Source: CAVXSP01 sp963764505
GTDB lineage: Bacteria; Acidobacteriota; Vicinamibacteria; Vicinamibacterales; SCN-69-37
DNA: 64,000 nt
Reading direction: 5' to 3'
NCBI GenBank assembly: GCA_963764505.1
Contig: CAVXSP010000001.1
Coordinates: 1,922,001 to 1,986,000 of the forward strand
Below are positions 18,359 through 28,815 of the stretch, one piece after another. A program made the position numbers and the translations under genes. Every line of letters begins with the position of its first letter. Positions within the stretch are counted from its first letter, which is position 1. The notes beneath the pieces were generated by a model. It did not search any database and was not told the DNA's origin. It saw only the letters and a program-made list of their open reading frames with translations.

Positions 18359-19232
18359 ATGCAAGGCAGCCCGCCATCCATGGTCAGTTCCGAGTTTTCA
18401 GACGTGGGCTCGGTCCCGGGTCCCCCGCCCGAGCCCTCCGGCGGCGACAAGCCGACCGGTGCGTGGCTCGGGTCCCAGTCCATTTTCGATCAGAAGGACG
18501 AGCGCAAGATGGGTCGCGCGCTGACGACTTCGGTCGTCGTGCACGGCGTGCTCTTCGCTTTGATCGCCCTGGCCGGCATTCACCAGGTCGTGGAGCAGGT
18601 GAAGCAATCGCCGCTGAAGTTCGACGTGGTCTTTCTGAAGGAGCCCGGACCGGGTGGCGGCGGCGGCGGAAGCCCCAAGCCGGCGCCGCCGAAGAAGCTC
18701 GAGATCCCGAAGCCGAAACCCGTCCAGCCCGTGCCCGTGCCGGCGCCTCCGCCGCCCGTGCCGCCTCCACCGACGCTCACCGCGCCCGTCCAGACGAACC
18801 TCGCCCAGACGCTGCAGGCCGAGGGGCTGAGCAGCGTATCGCTGGCGCCGGTTGGAGGGGGAGGGAGCGGCAGGGGAATCGGCCCCGGGCGTGGGAACGG
18901 ACTCGGCGAAGGCGAGGGCGGCGGCACGGGCGGGGGAGCCTATCAGCCCGGCAACGGCGTCTCCTGGCCGACGCCACTTCGTCAGGTGGATCCGCAGGTA
19001 CACCAGCGAAGCCATGCGGGCGAAGGTCCAGGGCGAGGTCCACCTCTCTGCCATCGTCGCCCCGAACGGAACGGTCACGAACATCAAGGTGGCCAAGTCG
19101 CTCGATCGCGTCTACGGTCTGGACGAGGCGGCCATCGACGCGGCGCGCAAGTGGCTCTTTTCGCCCTGCAAGAAAGAGAGCAAGGCCGTGCCCTGCCAGA
19201 TCGAGATGGTGCTGGAGTTCCGGCTGCACTGA
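18359..19232 (+). CDS. TonB-family energy transducer (one frameshift)
   Basis: Transmits inner membrane proton-motive energy to outer membrane transporters. A cytoplasmic N-terminus of about 55 residues is followed by one membrane helix (VVVHGVLFALIALAGI). A long Pro/Lys/Gly-rich periplasmic linker comes next, then a C-terminal TonB domain (YTSEAMRAKVQGEVHLSAIV, DEAAIDAARKWLFSP). The linker and domain are in different frames; dropping one G at 18997-18998 restores VDPQYTSEAMR. Starts at 18335 (TTG), 18359 (ATG) and 18380 (ATG) are all possible; GGTGAG before 18359 favours it. No exbB or exbD neighbours are seen. Confidence 0.87.
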
Positions 19233-19274
19233 AGAAGCCAGAAGCCAGAAGCCAGAAGCCAGAAGCCAGAAGCT
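19233..19274. repeat. AGAAGCC heptamer tandem repeat, six units
   Basis: Five perfect AGAAGCC units and one ending in T, starting right after the tonB stop. The same unit in the opposite orientation occurs at 19333-19360 on the other side of the terminator hairpin, and again at 21502-21536. Confidence 0.9.
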
Positions 19275-19287
19275 TTCGCAAGAGAAA

Positions 19288-19319
19288 ACGGCCCGACTGG
19301 CATTCGCCAATCGGGCCGT
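19288..19319 (-). terminator. Intrinsic terminator of groEL, possibly bidirectional
   Basis: Fourteen-base arms at 19288-19301 and 19306-19319 pair with one C/T difference around the loop ATTC. On the minus strand the stem is followed by TTTT, fitting termination of the groES-groEL message. On the plus strand only a short T run follows, so termination of tonB here would be weaker. Confidence 0.82.
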
Positions 19320-19332
19320 TCGTGTGTGAGAC

Positions 19333-19360
19333 CTCTGGCTTGTGGCCTTTGGCTTCTGGC
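19333..19360. repeat. Heptamer tandem repeat ending GGC, four units
   Basis: CTCTGGC, TTGTGGC, CTTTGGC, TTCTGGC in exact 7-base phase, the inverted form of the AGAAGCC unit at 19233-19274. It lies just past the groEL stop codon. Confidence 0.8.
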
Positions 19361-19370
19361 TTGACGAGTC

Positions 19371-20999
<1,629 letters not shown>

Positions 21000-21015
21000 G
21001 ATGCTCTCCTGAGAA

Positions 21016-21053
21016 AACTTCAAACTTCGAAGTTCGAAGTTCGAACTGCGAAG

Positions 21054-21057
<4 letters not shown>
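21016..21057. repeat. AACTTCG-type heptamer repeat between groES and groEL
   Basis: Six units in 7-base phase: AACTTCA, AACTTCG, AAGTTCG, AAGTTCG, AACTGCG, AAGCTAC. The last unit overlaps the groES stop codon. A related AACTNAN series occurs at 39532-39559. Confidence 0.78.
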
Positions 21058-21344
<287 letters not shown>

Positions 21345-21501
21345 GACTGTCCTCTCTCCTTGATGGGTCCGGGGCGCTTCGCCCCGCGGCTCGCTCCAAC
21401 GCGGGGCCGCAACGCCCGCTCCACTCCCTCGCGCCGCCCGGCGCCCCGGCCGCCTCGCTCCGTGCGCGCGGCTCACCGCTGCGCTCGTTCGCGCCCTCTC
21501 A

Positions 21502-21536
21502 AGTTCTGGCTTCTGGCCTCGAGCTTCTGGCTTCGA
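21502..21536. repeat. GCTTCTG heptamer repeat in the groES leader
   Basis: Five units in 7-base phase: AGTTCTG, GCTTCTG, GCCTCGA, GCTTCTG, GCTTCGA. It is the inverted form of the unit at 19233-19274, so copies of one repeat family flank the gro operon on both sides. Confidence 0.72.
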
Positions 21537-21555
21537 GCGGAGGCCCGACGCGTAG

Positions 21556-21574
21556 CAGTCAGGAGCCCTGACTG
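21556..21574. other. Short inverted repeat next to the CIRCE-like site
   Basis: CAGTCAGG and CCTGACTG flank a 3-base spacer. It touches the CIRCE-like operator and shares its CAGTC core, so it may be a second half-site cluster or a leader hairpin. Confidence 0.45.
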
Positions 21575-21601
21575 TTAGCAGTCGGATTGACCGACTGCTA
21601 A
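21575..21601 (-). promoter_or_regulatory. Variant CIRCE operator (HrcA site)
   Basis: TTAGCAGTC at 21575-21583 and GACTGCTAA at 21593-21601 form a perfect 9-base inverted repeat with a 9-base spacer. The classical CIRCE is TTAGCACTC-N9-GAGTGCTAA, so this differs by one symmetric substitution per arm and has the exact 27-base geometry. It overlaps the end of the groES -10 box, where HrcA repression would be expected. hrcA itself is not in the window. Confidence 0.88.
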
Positions 21602-21630
21602 TCATATGGAAGGACGAAAAACCGTGTCAA
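21601..21630 (-). promoter_or_regulatory. Sigma-70 promoter of groES-groEL
   Basis: On the minus strand, TTGACA at 21630-21625 and TATGAT at 21606-21601 are separated by 18 bases. The CIRCE-like operator begins inside the -10 box and covers the predicted transcription start. Confidence 0.88.
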
Positions 21631-21672
21631 GGACTTCCGGCACGGCCGTCGGAATCGGGCCGTTTCCGGCCC

Positions 21673-22155
21673 TCAGTGGGTCAGGTTCAGTTCCGATCCG
21701 TTCCGGCCGCCGTGCAGCACGCTCAAATCCGTGGCCCGCCGGCCTCCCCGGAACTGCTCCCGGCGATCCGGCCGGCCGATGTCGCGACGGTCCTTTGGCG
21801 GGAGGTCCGACGTGAGATACCGCCTCAAGGCGAACGGCACCCGACTTCGCGGCTCGTAGAAGGCGCCGGCGCGTTGCGCTTCGCGTCCGAGCTCGACGTC
21901 GGCGTCGGCCTCGCCGTACACCACGCAGGGCGCGCGGGGGTTGGCCAGCTTGCTCAAGTGCACCAGGTGGATGCCGTTGAAATCGCCCAGGCGCAATGCC
22001 GTCAGGAGCATGGCCGGCGCGAACGCCGCGATGTCCTGACGAGCCTCAGCGAACGACTGCCGGACGATGACGTCCCAGCCGGCCAATCGGGCGATGGTCT
22101 CGAGCCGGAAACCGAACGTCGGGTAAATGTCGACAATGAGGAGGAGACGCGGCAT
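21673..22155 (-). CDS. Pseudo-receiver-like protein
   Basis: 160 residues. The fold pattern of a response-regulator receiver is visible: LLLIVDIYPTFGFRL at the start, a hydrophobic strand PAMLLTALRLGDFNGIHLV at the position of the phospho-acceptor strand, and later strands ending near residue 110. Where the acceptor Asp is expected there is Ala (LLTALRL), so normal phosphorylation is unlikely. A charged Arg/Asp/Gly-rich tail of about 45 residues follows. It lies between the gro promoter and a sigma-54 activator on the same strand, and may be a phosphorylation-independent adaptor. Its role is unknown. Confidence 0.62.
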   Translation of the reverse strand: MPRLLLIVDIYPTFGFRLETIARLAGWDVIVRQSFAEARQDIAAFAPAMLLTALRLGDFNGIHLVHLSKLANPRAPCVVYGEADADVELGREAQRAGAFYEPRSRVPFALRRYLTSDLPPKDRRDIGRPDRREQFRGGRRATDLSVLHGGRNGSELNLTH

Positions 22156-22408
22156 GGGGGGGCCGGCCGCTGCGTCGCAAACCTGCTGCCCGAATCAGCC
22201 GGTCGCGGGCCGATTGGCGCCGGCATGTCATAAAACGGGACAAACTCTCGCGATCTGGGCGGAGAGAGGGGCCGAATCCGCGCAAACGGCCGTGCGGGTC
22301 CTCCCGGGAAAGTCTCGGCGGCCGCGACCTTAGGTCTACTCCTTGGACTGGAGTGACGATTTCGCACGGAGACCGCGCACGCGCGGAGTGGGCGCGGAAG
22401 GTGGCCGG

Positions 22409-23554
22409 TCAGCAGGCCGATCGGTCGGCGACGGCCGCGAGCCGATCGGAGGCGGGCGCCTGCAGACGGGCGGGTACCGAGCGGAACCGCTGGAACGGCA
22501 GATGGCAGTCGTGCTTCCGGAGGAAGCTGAGGAAGCGCTTGTAGTCCTCGACCGGCATGTTGAAGAGCTGCACGAGCGAGCGGTAGTTGCCGTTGGTCCG
22601 CTCCAGGCCGACTCGAACGACGTGCCGGAGGTCGGCCCGCGTCATGTCGCGGGCCATGAAGATCGGGTAGACGGCGGACCAGAAGGACTCGCCGCCGTTG
22701 AGCATGTCGGACGCGAGCTCTTCCCCCTTGGTCGGCTTCGACGGGGCGGCGGTCGCGACCTGATGGGGCTGGCTCCTGAGCACTTCCGACGGCAGGTCGG
22801 TCACGGCGATCGGCCGGCCGCCGGCCCGGAGGATCACGCGCTCCACGACGTTCTTCAGCTCGCGGATGTTGCCGGGCCAGCGGTAGGTCAGGAGCGCCTC
22901 CATGACGTCGCCCGGCATGTCCGTGACCGGCACCCGATGCGCCTGGCTGTAAGCCCGGGCGTAATAGTCCACGAGGAGCGGAATGTCGTCCTGTCGCTCA
23001 CGCAGCGGGGGAATCGACAGCCGGATGACGTTCAAGCGGAAATACAGATCCTCGCGGAAGCCGCCGCTCTGGATGCCGGCCTGCAGGTCGCGGTTGGTCG
23101 CCGTGATCAGGCGGACATTGACGTGGCCCTGCACGCGGCCGCCGCCGACGCGCTGGATCTCCCCGGATTCGAGAAAGCGCAGCAGCACGACCTGCATGCG
23201 TGTGCTCATCTCGCCGACTTCGTCGAGGAACACCGTGCCGTTCGGCGCCATCTCGAGCAGGCCCGGCTTGTCGCGGTACGCGCCGGTGAAGCTGCCGCGC
23301 GCGTGGCCGAAGAGCTCCGACTCGAGGAGCGAGTCGGGCAGTCCCGCGCAGTTGAGCGTGACGAGCGGCGCGGACGCGCGAGCGCTCCGCGCATGGATCA
23401 GCCGAGCGACCACTTCCTTGCCGACGCCGGTCTCCCCGGTGATGAGCACCTTCGCATCGGACCGCGCCGCACACTCGAGGTCCGCTTCGAGGTTGCGCAT
23501 GGCTTCGCTTCCGCCAATCAGACGAAACTCCTGGTGTCTTGGAAGACTAGACAT
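22409..23554 (-). CDS. Receiver-less sigma-54-dependent activator, copy 1
   Basis: About 381 residues. The AAA+ domain starts almost at once: Walker A GETGVGKE, sigma-54 contact loop GSFTGA (Ser for the usual Ala), Walker B GTVFLDEVGEM, and the arginine finger region RLNVIRLSIPPLRERQDDIP. The C-terminus (FWSAVYPIFMARDMTRADLR to FLSFLRKHDCHLPFQ) resembles a remodelled Fis-type helix-turn-helix, with TNGNYRSLVQLFNMPVEDYK. It is paired head-to-head with a close paralogue at 24080-25204 that heads the exopolysaccharide operon. The start at 23554 removes a poor leader and follows a sigma-70-like promoter. Confidence 0.88.
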   Translation of the reverse strand: MSSLPRHQEFRLIGGSEAMRNLEADLECAARSDAKVLITGETGVGKEVVARLIHARSARASAPLVTLNCAGLPDSLLESELFGHARGSFTGAYRDKPGLLEMAPNGTVFLDEVGEMSTRMQVVLLRFLESGEIQRVGGGRVQGHVNVRLITATNRDLQAGIQSGGFREDLYFRLNVIRLSIPPLRERQDDIPLLVDYYARAYSQAHRVPVTDMPGDVMEALLTYRWPGNIRELKNVVERVILRAGGRPIAVTDLPSEVLRSQPHQVATAAPSKPTKGEELASDMLNGGESFWSAVYPIFMARDMTRADLRHVVRVGLERTNGNYRSLVQLFNMPVEDYKRFLSFLRKHDCHLPFQRFRSVPARLQAPASDRLAAVADRSAC

Positions 23555-23600
23555 CGGTCCGCTTGTCCTTGTCTGAATGAAGTAGAAACGAGGCCCACCG

Positions 23601-23629
23601 ATACTACCGGCAACCACCGGCGGCGTCAA
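23601..23629 (-). promoter_or_regulatory. Sigma-70-like promoter of sigma-54 activator copy 1
   Basis: On the minus strand, TTGACG at 23629-23624 and TAGTAT at 23606-23601 are spaced by 17 bases, leaving about 45 bases to the chosen start codon. Confidence 0.6.
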
Positions 23630-23975
23630 TAATCAGTTTGGTAACTTTCCTGCGACATTTTGTCGGAAATTCGCCGGAATTATTCGCCATATTTGTCAGC
23701 CTTCCTGCGCGCGATCGTCGGATTTCGCAACGCGGTCGTGCCGCCGCGTGCAGCGTTCGGCAGCCGCGTGCGAACTCGCCCCGAAGCCCGCGGGTCGTGT
23801 GCGGTTCGTGCGCGCACCGGACCCGGTCCGGGACCGCGCCGCCATCGTCTGGCACACGCTCAAAGAAAAGTCGCGCCGTTGAGAGACTTTCTTCGCTGGG
23901 ATCGGTCCACCCGCACCCATCCGGCGTCGAGCGTCCACGCACGCGAACCGGCTGCGATCGAGCTAAGTTCAGCAT

Positions 23976-23991
23976 TGGCAGTTAAATAGCT
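23976..23991 (+). promoter_or_regulatory. Possible sigma-54 promoter with dyad
   Basis: TGGCAGTTAAATAGCT has the invariant GG and GC exactly ten bases apart and matches TGGCA at -24 and GCT at -12. Two positions of the -24 box and one of the -12 box differ from consensus. It also forms a 6-base dyad (TGGCAG...CTGCCA, 23976-23995). It would drive the activator at 24080 and the genes behind it. The remaining 450-base gap shows nothing else convincing. Confidence 0.45.
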
Positions 23992-24079
23992 GCCATCAAC
24001 CGGCGCACCACCGGGCCGGTGCCGGCTCTTGCAATCGTCTGGGGCGCGACTGGTGTGTCGCGAGCCTGCGGGAGTCCTG

Positions 24080-25204
24080 ATGAGGTCTAACGGACACGTC
24101 GACATGATCGGCACGAGCCCGGTGATTGTCGAGCTGAAGGCGGAAATCGAGCGAATCGCCCGCTCCGACGCCAAGGTCTTGATCACCGGGGAGAGCGGCG
24201 TCGGCAAGGAGGTCGTGGCGCGCGCCATCAACAGCGCCAGCCCACGGTCTCAGCAGGCGTTCACGCCAGTCAACTGCGCGGGCATCCCGGAGACGCTGCT
24301 CGAATCGGAGCTCTTCGGGCACGTCAAGGGCAGCTTCACTGGAGCCTACCGGGACAAGCCCGGCAAGCTCGAGATGTCCGATCACGGCACGATCTTCCTG
24401 GACGAGATCGGCGAGATGACGCTCCGGATGCAGGGCCTTCTGCTCCGGTTCCTCGAGACCGGGGAGATCCAGAAGGTCGGCGCCGAACGGGTAGCCAAGG
24501 TCACGAACGTGCGCGTGATCACCGCGACGAACCGCAATCTGCGCGACCTCATCGCCCAGCAGCAGTTCCGCGAGGACCTCTACTACCGGATCAACGTCAT
24601 CCACCTCGTGGTGCCGCCGCTCCGCGAGCGGCGTGAGGACATCCCGCTGCTCATCGATCACTTCCTGAAGCGGTTCACCAATGAGGCGAGCGGCAGCGTC
24701 AACGGGAACGGGCACGGCGAAGCGCCGAACGGCAACGGGCATCTGGGCAGTCCGGTGCGCGCGATTGCCCCCGAGGCCATCGAGCGGCTCTGCGAGTACC
24801 ACTGGCCGGGCAACGTCCGCCAGGTCGAGAACGTGATCGAACGGCTCGTCGTGACCGGCCGCCGGGAGGTGGTCGACGCGCGCGATCTGCCGCACGAAGT
24901 CCTCACGCCCGCGCAGTACGGCCAGAAGCCCGCGCTCGAGCGGCGGCGGACGGTCGCCGACGACCTGTTCCGGAAGCTGGTCAACGACCGCCAGTCGTTC
25001 TGGCAGGCCGTATATCCGCTCTACATGAACCGCGAAATCACGCGGGCCAACGTGAGGGAGCTGGTGCACAAGGGCCTGGAGGAGGCGCGGGGCAACTACA
25101 AGATCGTCCTGCGGCTCTTCAACATGGAGACGAGCGACTACAAGCGGTTCCTCAATTTTCTGCGCAAGCACGACTGCCAGTTGCCATTCAAGGAGTACCG
25201 GTGA
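24080..25204 (+). CDS. Receiver-less sigma-54-dependent activator, copy 2
   Basis: About 374 residues, a close paralogue of the divergent gene at 22409-23554. Walker A GESGVGKE, contact loop GSFTGA, Walker B GTIFLDEIGEM, then YYRINVIHLVVPPLRERRED. An Asn/Gly/His-rich insert (around NGNGHGEAPNGNGH) sits in the lid region. The C-terminal domain shares NYKIVLRLFNMETSDYKRFL with its partner. The ATG at 24080 has GGAG upstream and is preferred to an upstream TTG. Its stop overlaps the next gene, the polysaccharide exporter, as GTGA, so it is part of the exopolysaccharide operon and probably controls it. Confidence 0.9.
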   Translation: MRSNGHVDMIGTSPVIVELKAEIERIARSDAKVLITGESGVGKEVVARAINSASPRSQQAFTPVNCAGIPETLLESELFGHVKGSFTGAYRDKPGKLEMSDHGTIFLDEIGEMTLRMQGLLLRFLETGEIQKVGAERVAKVTNVRVITATNRNLRDLIAQQQFREDLYYRINVIHLVVPPLRERREDIPLLIDHFLKRFTNEASGSVNGNGHGEAPNGNGHLGSPVRAIAPEAIERLCEYHWPGNVRQVENVIERLVVTGRREVVDARDLPHEVLTPAQYGQKPALERRRTVADDLFRKLVNDRQSFWQAVYPLYMNREITRANVRELVHKGLEEARGNYKIVLRLFNMETSDYKRFLNFLRKHDCQLPFKEYR

Positions 25205-25224
25205 GGACAGGGGGAATACCAATC

Positions 25225-25920
25225 ATGCTGCACGGGTGGCGCGCGACAGTAGGAGCAGGCGTTCTTGGAGCCGGTCTCGCCGTGGCGCCGTTGATGGGTC
25301 AGACGCCGGCGCCTGCGACGCCGCCCCCGGCGAAACCGCCGGCGACGACGCCGGACGCGCCCGCGCGATATCCCGTGGCGGCCTCCGGCGTCTCGGCGCC
25401 GGCCGGCGCGGGACCCGCAGCTGCCGTCGCGCCGCCGGCTGACTATCTGATTGGCACCGACGACGTGCTGTCGATCGTGTTCTGGCGCGACAAGGACATG
25501 ACGACCGACGTGGTCGTCCGCCCCGACGGCAAGATCTCGCTGCCGGTCCTCAACGAGATAGACGCGGCCGGGCTGACCCCCGAGCAGCTGCGCGCCAGCA
25601 TCCTGGCCGTGGCGGTGAAGTACTTCGAGGATCCGTCGGTCAACATCGTGGTCAAGCAGATCAACAGCCGCAAGGTGTCGATCACCGGCGAGGTGGCGAA
25701 GCCCGGGCTGTACTCACTCGGCGGCGGGATGACCGTGCTCCAGCTCATCGCCGCGGCCGGCGGCCTCAACGAGTACGCCAAGGCCGACAAGATCGCCGTG
25801 ATTCGCACCGAGGGCGCGAAACAGACCCGCTATCGCGTGAACTACAAGGACGTGATCGACGGCAAGAACCTCAAGCAGAACATCGAGCTCAAGATCGGCG
25901 ATGTGGTCATCGTTCCGTAG
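25225..25920 (+). CDS. Wza-type polysaccharide export outer membrane protein
   Basis: About 231 residues. A signal peptide (to about PLMGQ) is followed by a Pro/Ala-rich linker. The poly-export domain (DYLIGTDDVLSIVFWRDKDM, VVVRPDGKISLPVL) comes next, then an SLBB-like domain (SITGEVAKPGLYSLGGGMTV), ending IGDVVIVP. Such proteins form the outer membrane exit for capsule or exopolysaccharide. No lipobox Cys is evident. A GTG at 25201 overlaps the regulator stop; the ATG at 25225 follows AGGGGGA and gives a cleaner signal peptide. It is the first structural gene of the exopolysaccharide operon. Confidence 0.92.
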   Translation: MLHGWRATVGAGVLGAGLAVAPLMGQTPAPATPPPAKPPATTPDAPARYPVAASGVSAPAGAGPAAAVAPPADYLIGTDDVLSIVFWRDKDMTTDVVVRPDGKISLPVLNEIDAAGLTPEQLRASILAVAVKYFEDPSVNIVVKQINSRKVSITGEVAKPGLYSLGGGMTVLQLIAAAGGLNEYAKADKIAVIRTEGAKQTRYRVNYKDVIDGKNLKQNIELKIGDVVIVP

Positions 25921-25932
25921 GCAGGGCAAGTG

Positions 25933-27268
25933 ATGTTGCTGCGTCTCGTGGTCATCGTGTGCGTTCTGCTCGGCGGGGTGTCGATCCCGGCGCGGGCGCA
26001 GAACGAGCGGAGCCAGGACCGTGCCGTGTTCGGCGGCGGCGTCGGGCGCGCCGATCAGCTGCTCAGCGTGAGCTCGAACATCGGCGCGACCTTCTTCCAG
26101 ACGCTCAGTGGCGAGCCGACCGGGCCGTCGGGGGAGCGCGTGCCCGACTCGACGGCGTTCGGACTCGGGTCGGCGTTCCTGACCTACCGGCTCAACTGGA
26201 AGGACGTCTCGATCGACGCGGCCGGGGGCGAATCGTCGTACTACTTCCCTTCGCAGCAGCGCTGGTTCCGCCAGACGATTGCCAACTCGACGGCATCCCT
26301 GACGCACGCCTGGGAGCTCTCTCCGAGGACGGACTTCTCGGTGCGCGAGTCGGCGGGCGTCCAGCCGGCGTTCTACACCGCGCTGCCCGGCGGCTACGAG
26401 CCGCGGCTGACGACGGCGGATCCCACGCTGACGCTGCCGCCCGATCTGCAGGGATTCGGCGGCGAATTCCTGATATCGCAGAGCGGCATGTCTCTGACGC
26501 ACCGGCTCTCGAGGCGGATATCGGTGTCTGGCGTGTACGACTTCAACCGGCGATGGACCGTCGATCGGCCGGAGAATTTCGACCTCCTGCAGCACACCGC
26601 CTCCGGATACGCGACGTTCGGCCTGACGCGTCACCTGTCGGTGCGCGGCGGCTACCGGGTCTACGACAGCCGGATCGGTCCGCCGGAGGCGCCTCACGTG
26701 CGGACGCAGAACGCCGACTTCGGAGTCCAGTACCGACCGCGGCGGTTCGCTGCAGCTCACGCGGAAGACGATGCTGTCGTTCAACATCGGCGCCTCGACC
26801 CTGGCCGACACCACCGGCCGGCAGCGCTACTTCCTGCTCGGCGGGTCGACGCTGAGCCACGAGATGGGCCGGACGTGGACCAGCTCGGTCAGCTACCTGC
26901 GCGATCTCAACTTTTCGTCCCTGTACGATCAGCCGGTTCTCGCCGACACCGTCACGGCCCTGATGGGCGGGCTCATCACGTCGCGGCTCAGTTTCCAGTC
27001 GGGCGCGTCCTACTCGCGCGGGTCGGTCGGGCTCGTCGGGCCCAATCGCGGCCTGGTGCTCGCCTCCGGCCTGGTCGGCCTGCAGACGGCGGTCACGCGC
27101 TATCTCGCGCTCGGCATGAACTACAGCGTCTACTACCGCACGATCGGCAGCCAGGTCGTCGTGCCGTCCGATCTCGCCCGCCGGACGGAGACGCAGGCGG
27201 TCCGCGTGTATCTGAGCACCTGGATGCCGCTGTTCTCACGGACGAGGAGATCGAATGCTGCCCGGTAA
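25933..27268 (+). CDS. Outer membrane beta-barrel protein of the EPS locus (one frameshift)
   Basis: About 444 residues once repaired. An N-terminal signal peptide (to about ARAQ) is followed by alternating aromatic/polar strands typical of an outer membrane barrel (FLTYRLNWKDVSIDAAGG, ASGYATFGLTRHLSVRGGYR, GASYSRGSVGLVG). The last 165 residues are in another frame from the first part; removing one base near 26743 joins YRPR to GSLQLTRKTMLSF. It sits between the Wza-type exporter and the chain-length protein, the position of the putative exosortase-locus barrel in related clusters. It may form or assist the export channel. The end overlaps the next gene by 14 bases. Confidence 0.75.
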
Positions 27269-28805
27269 GAAATACACGCCCGAAGACATCCTTCACATCC
27301 TGAAGCGGCGGGTGTGGCTGCTGGTCGTACCGTTCGCCCTCGTATCGGCCGCGGTGGCCGTGTACGTCCGGCGTCTGCCCGACCTCTACCGCTCCGAGAC
27401 GCTGATCCTCGTCGTGCCGCCCCGCGTGCCCGAGGGCTTCGTCGGCACGCAGGTCTCGACCAAGCTGGAGGATCGGCTGCCCGCGATCCAGCAGCAGATC
27501 TTCAGCCGCACGCGTCTCGAGCGGATCATCCAGGACCTCAATCTCTATCAGGAGGAGCGCCGCACTGGAATCATGGAGGACATCGTCGATCGGATGCGCA
27601 ACTCGATTAAGGTGGAGACGGTGCGCGGCGATGCGTTCCGGGTGGGCTTCGTCGGCAACGACCCGCGGACCGTCATGAAGGTCGCCGAGCGGCTGTCCAC
27701 GCTCTTCATCGAGGAGAGCTCCCGCGACCGCGAGGTGCTGATCGAGGGCACCGACAGCTTCCTCGAGTCGCAACTGGATCAGGCGCGCAGCCGGCTGATC
27801 GACCACGAGAAGAAGCTCGAGGAGTACCGGCGGAAGTACGCCGGGGAGCTGCCGTCGCAGACCGAATCCAACATCCAGGCCGTGCAGAACATGCAGCTGC
27901 AGGTGCGCGCGCTGGTCGACCAGATCGACCGGGATCAGGAGCGGCGGCTGAATCTCGAGCGGCAGCTCGCCGATCTTCAGCAGCAGCAGGCGAACGCCGG
28001 TCCGTCCGCCGCCGCCGCGGCCGCCGCGCCGGATTCGACGCAAGCGAAGCTCGATGCCGCCCGGGCGCAGCTCGCGGCCATGCGGCTGACCATGACCGAA
28101 GAGCATCCGGACGTGCAGCGGCTGGAGCACGTCGTCCGCGACCTGGGGCAGAAGGCCGAGACCGAGGCCCTGGCGGCGCCGGTGTCGGGCGCGGCCCGCG
28201 CCGCCTCGCCAGTCCAGCTCGCCGCGCAGCGGCGCACCTCGGACCTGCAGAACCAGATCGAGCAGCTCACCCAGCAGATCGCCCGTAATCAGGGCGAAGC
28301 CGAGCGTCTGAGGACCACGGCGGGCGAGTACCAGCGTCGCGCGGAGGCCGCGCCGACGCGTGAGACGGAGCTGATCTCCCTCAACCGCGACTACAACACC
28401 CTGCAGGGCGTCTACACGAGCCTGCTCGGCAAGAAGGAGGCGGCCAACATCGCCGCCAACCTGGAGCGCCGGCAAATCGGCGAGCAGTTCAATCTGCTCG
28501 ATCCGGCCCGCATCCCCGAGCGGCCGTTCAGCCCGAATCGCCAGCGGTTGAACCTCATCGGCATTGCGGCCGGGCTCGCGATGGGCGCCGTGCTCATCGC
28601 GCTGCTCGAGTACCGCGACGTCACGCTGAAGACCGACGCGGAAGTGACGGCCGTGCTGTCGCTGCCGGTGCTGGCGGTCGTGCCGCTCATGCGTTCGGAG
28701 GTGGAGCGGCGGCGCCATCTGCGCTATCAGCTCCTCCTGGGCACGGGTCTGGGCGGCACGGTGCTCGTCTGCATCGCGGTGCTGGTCTACACCTTCCTTC
28801 GCTGA
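27255..28805 (+). CDS. Chain-length determinant protein (Wzz/GNVR, XrtA-locus type)
   Basis: About 516 residues. N-terminal membrane helix (RVWLLVVPFALVSAAVAVYV), a Wzz domain, a long coiled coil from about residue 165 to 385 broken by an Ala-rich stretch (ANAGPSAAAAAAAPDS), and the GNVR-like SLNRDYNTLQGVYTSLLGKK. Two C-terminal membrane helices end the protein. It sets polymer length with the tyrosine kinase two genes downstream. The Gln/Glu-rich coiled coil and locus order match the PEP-CTERM/XrtA subfamily; that subfamily label is from memory of the family, not a search. Confidence 0.9.
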   Translation: MLPGKKYTPEDILHILKRRVWLLVVPFALVSAAVAVYVRRLPDLYRSETLILVVPPRVPEGFVGTQVSTKLEDRLPAIQQQIFSRTRLERIIQDLNLYQEERRTGIMEDIVDRMRNSIKVETVRGDAFRVGFVGNDPRTVMKVAERLSTLFIEESSRDREVLIEGTDSFLESQLDQARSRLIDHEKKLEEYRRKYAGELPSQTESNIQAVQNMQLQVRALVDQIDRDQERRLNLERQLADLQQQQANAGPSAAAAAAAPDSTQAKLDAARAQLAAMRLTMTEEHPDVQRLEHVVRDLGQKAETEALAAPVSGAARAASPVQLAAQRRTSDLQNQIEQLTQQIARNQGEAERLRTTAGEYQRRAEAAPTRETELISLNRDYNTLQGVYTSLLGKKEAANIAANLERRQIGEQFNLLDPARIPERPFSPNRQRLNLIGIAAGLAMGAVLIALLEYRDVTLKTDAEVTAVLSLPVLAVVPLMRSEVERRRHLRYQLLLGTGLGGTVLVCIAVLVYTFLR

Positions 28806-28815
28806 TCGGAGTCCC

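Noticed and set aside
23850..23865. TGGCAC resembling a sigma-54 -24 box
   Set aside because: No GC occurs at the required ten-base spacing.
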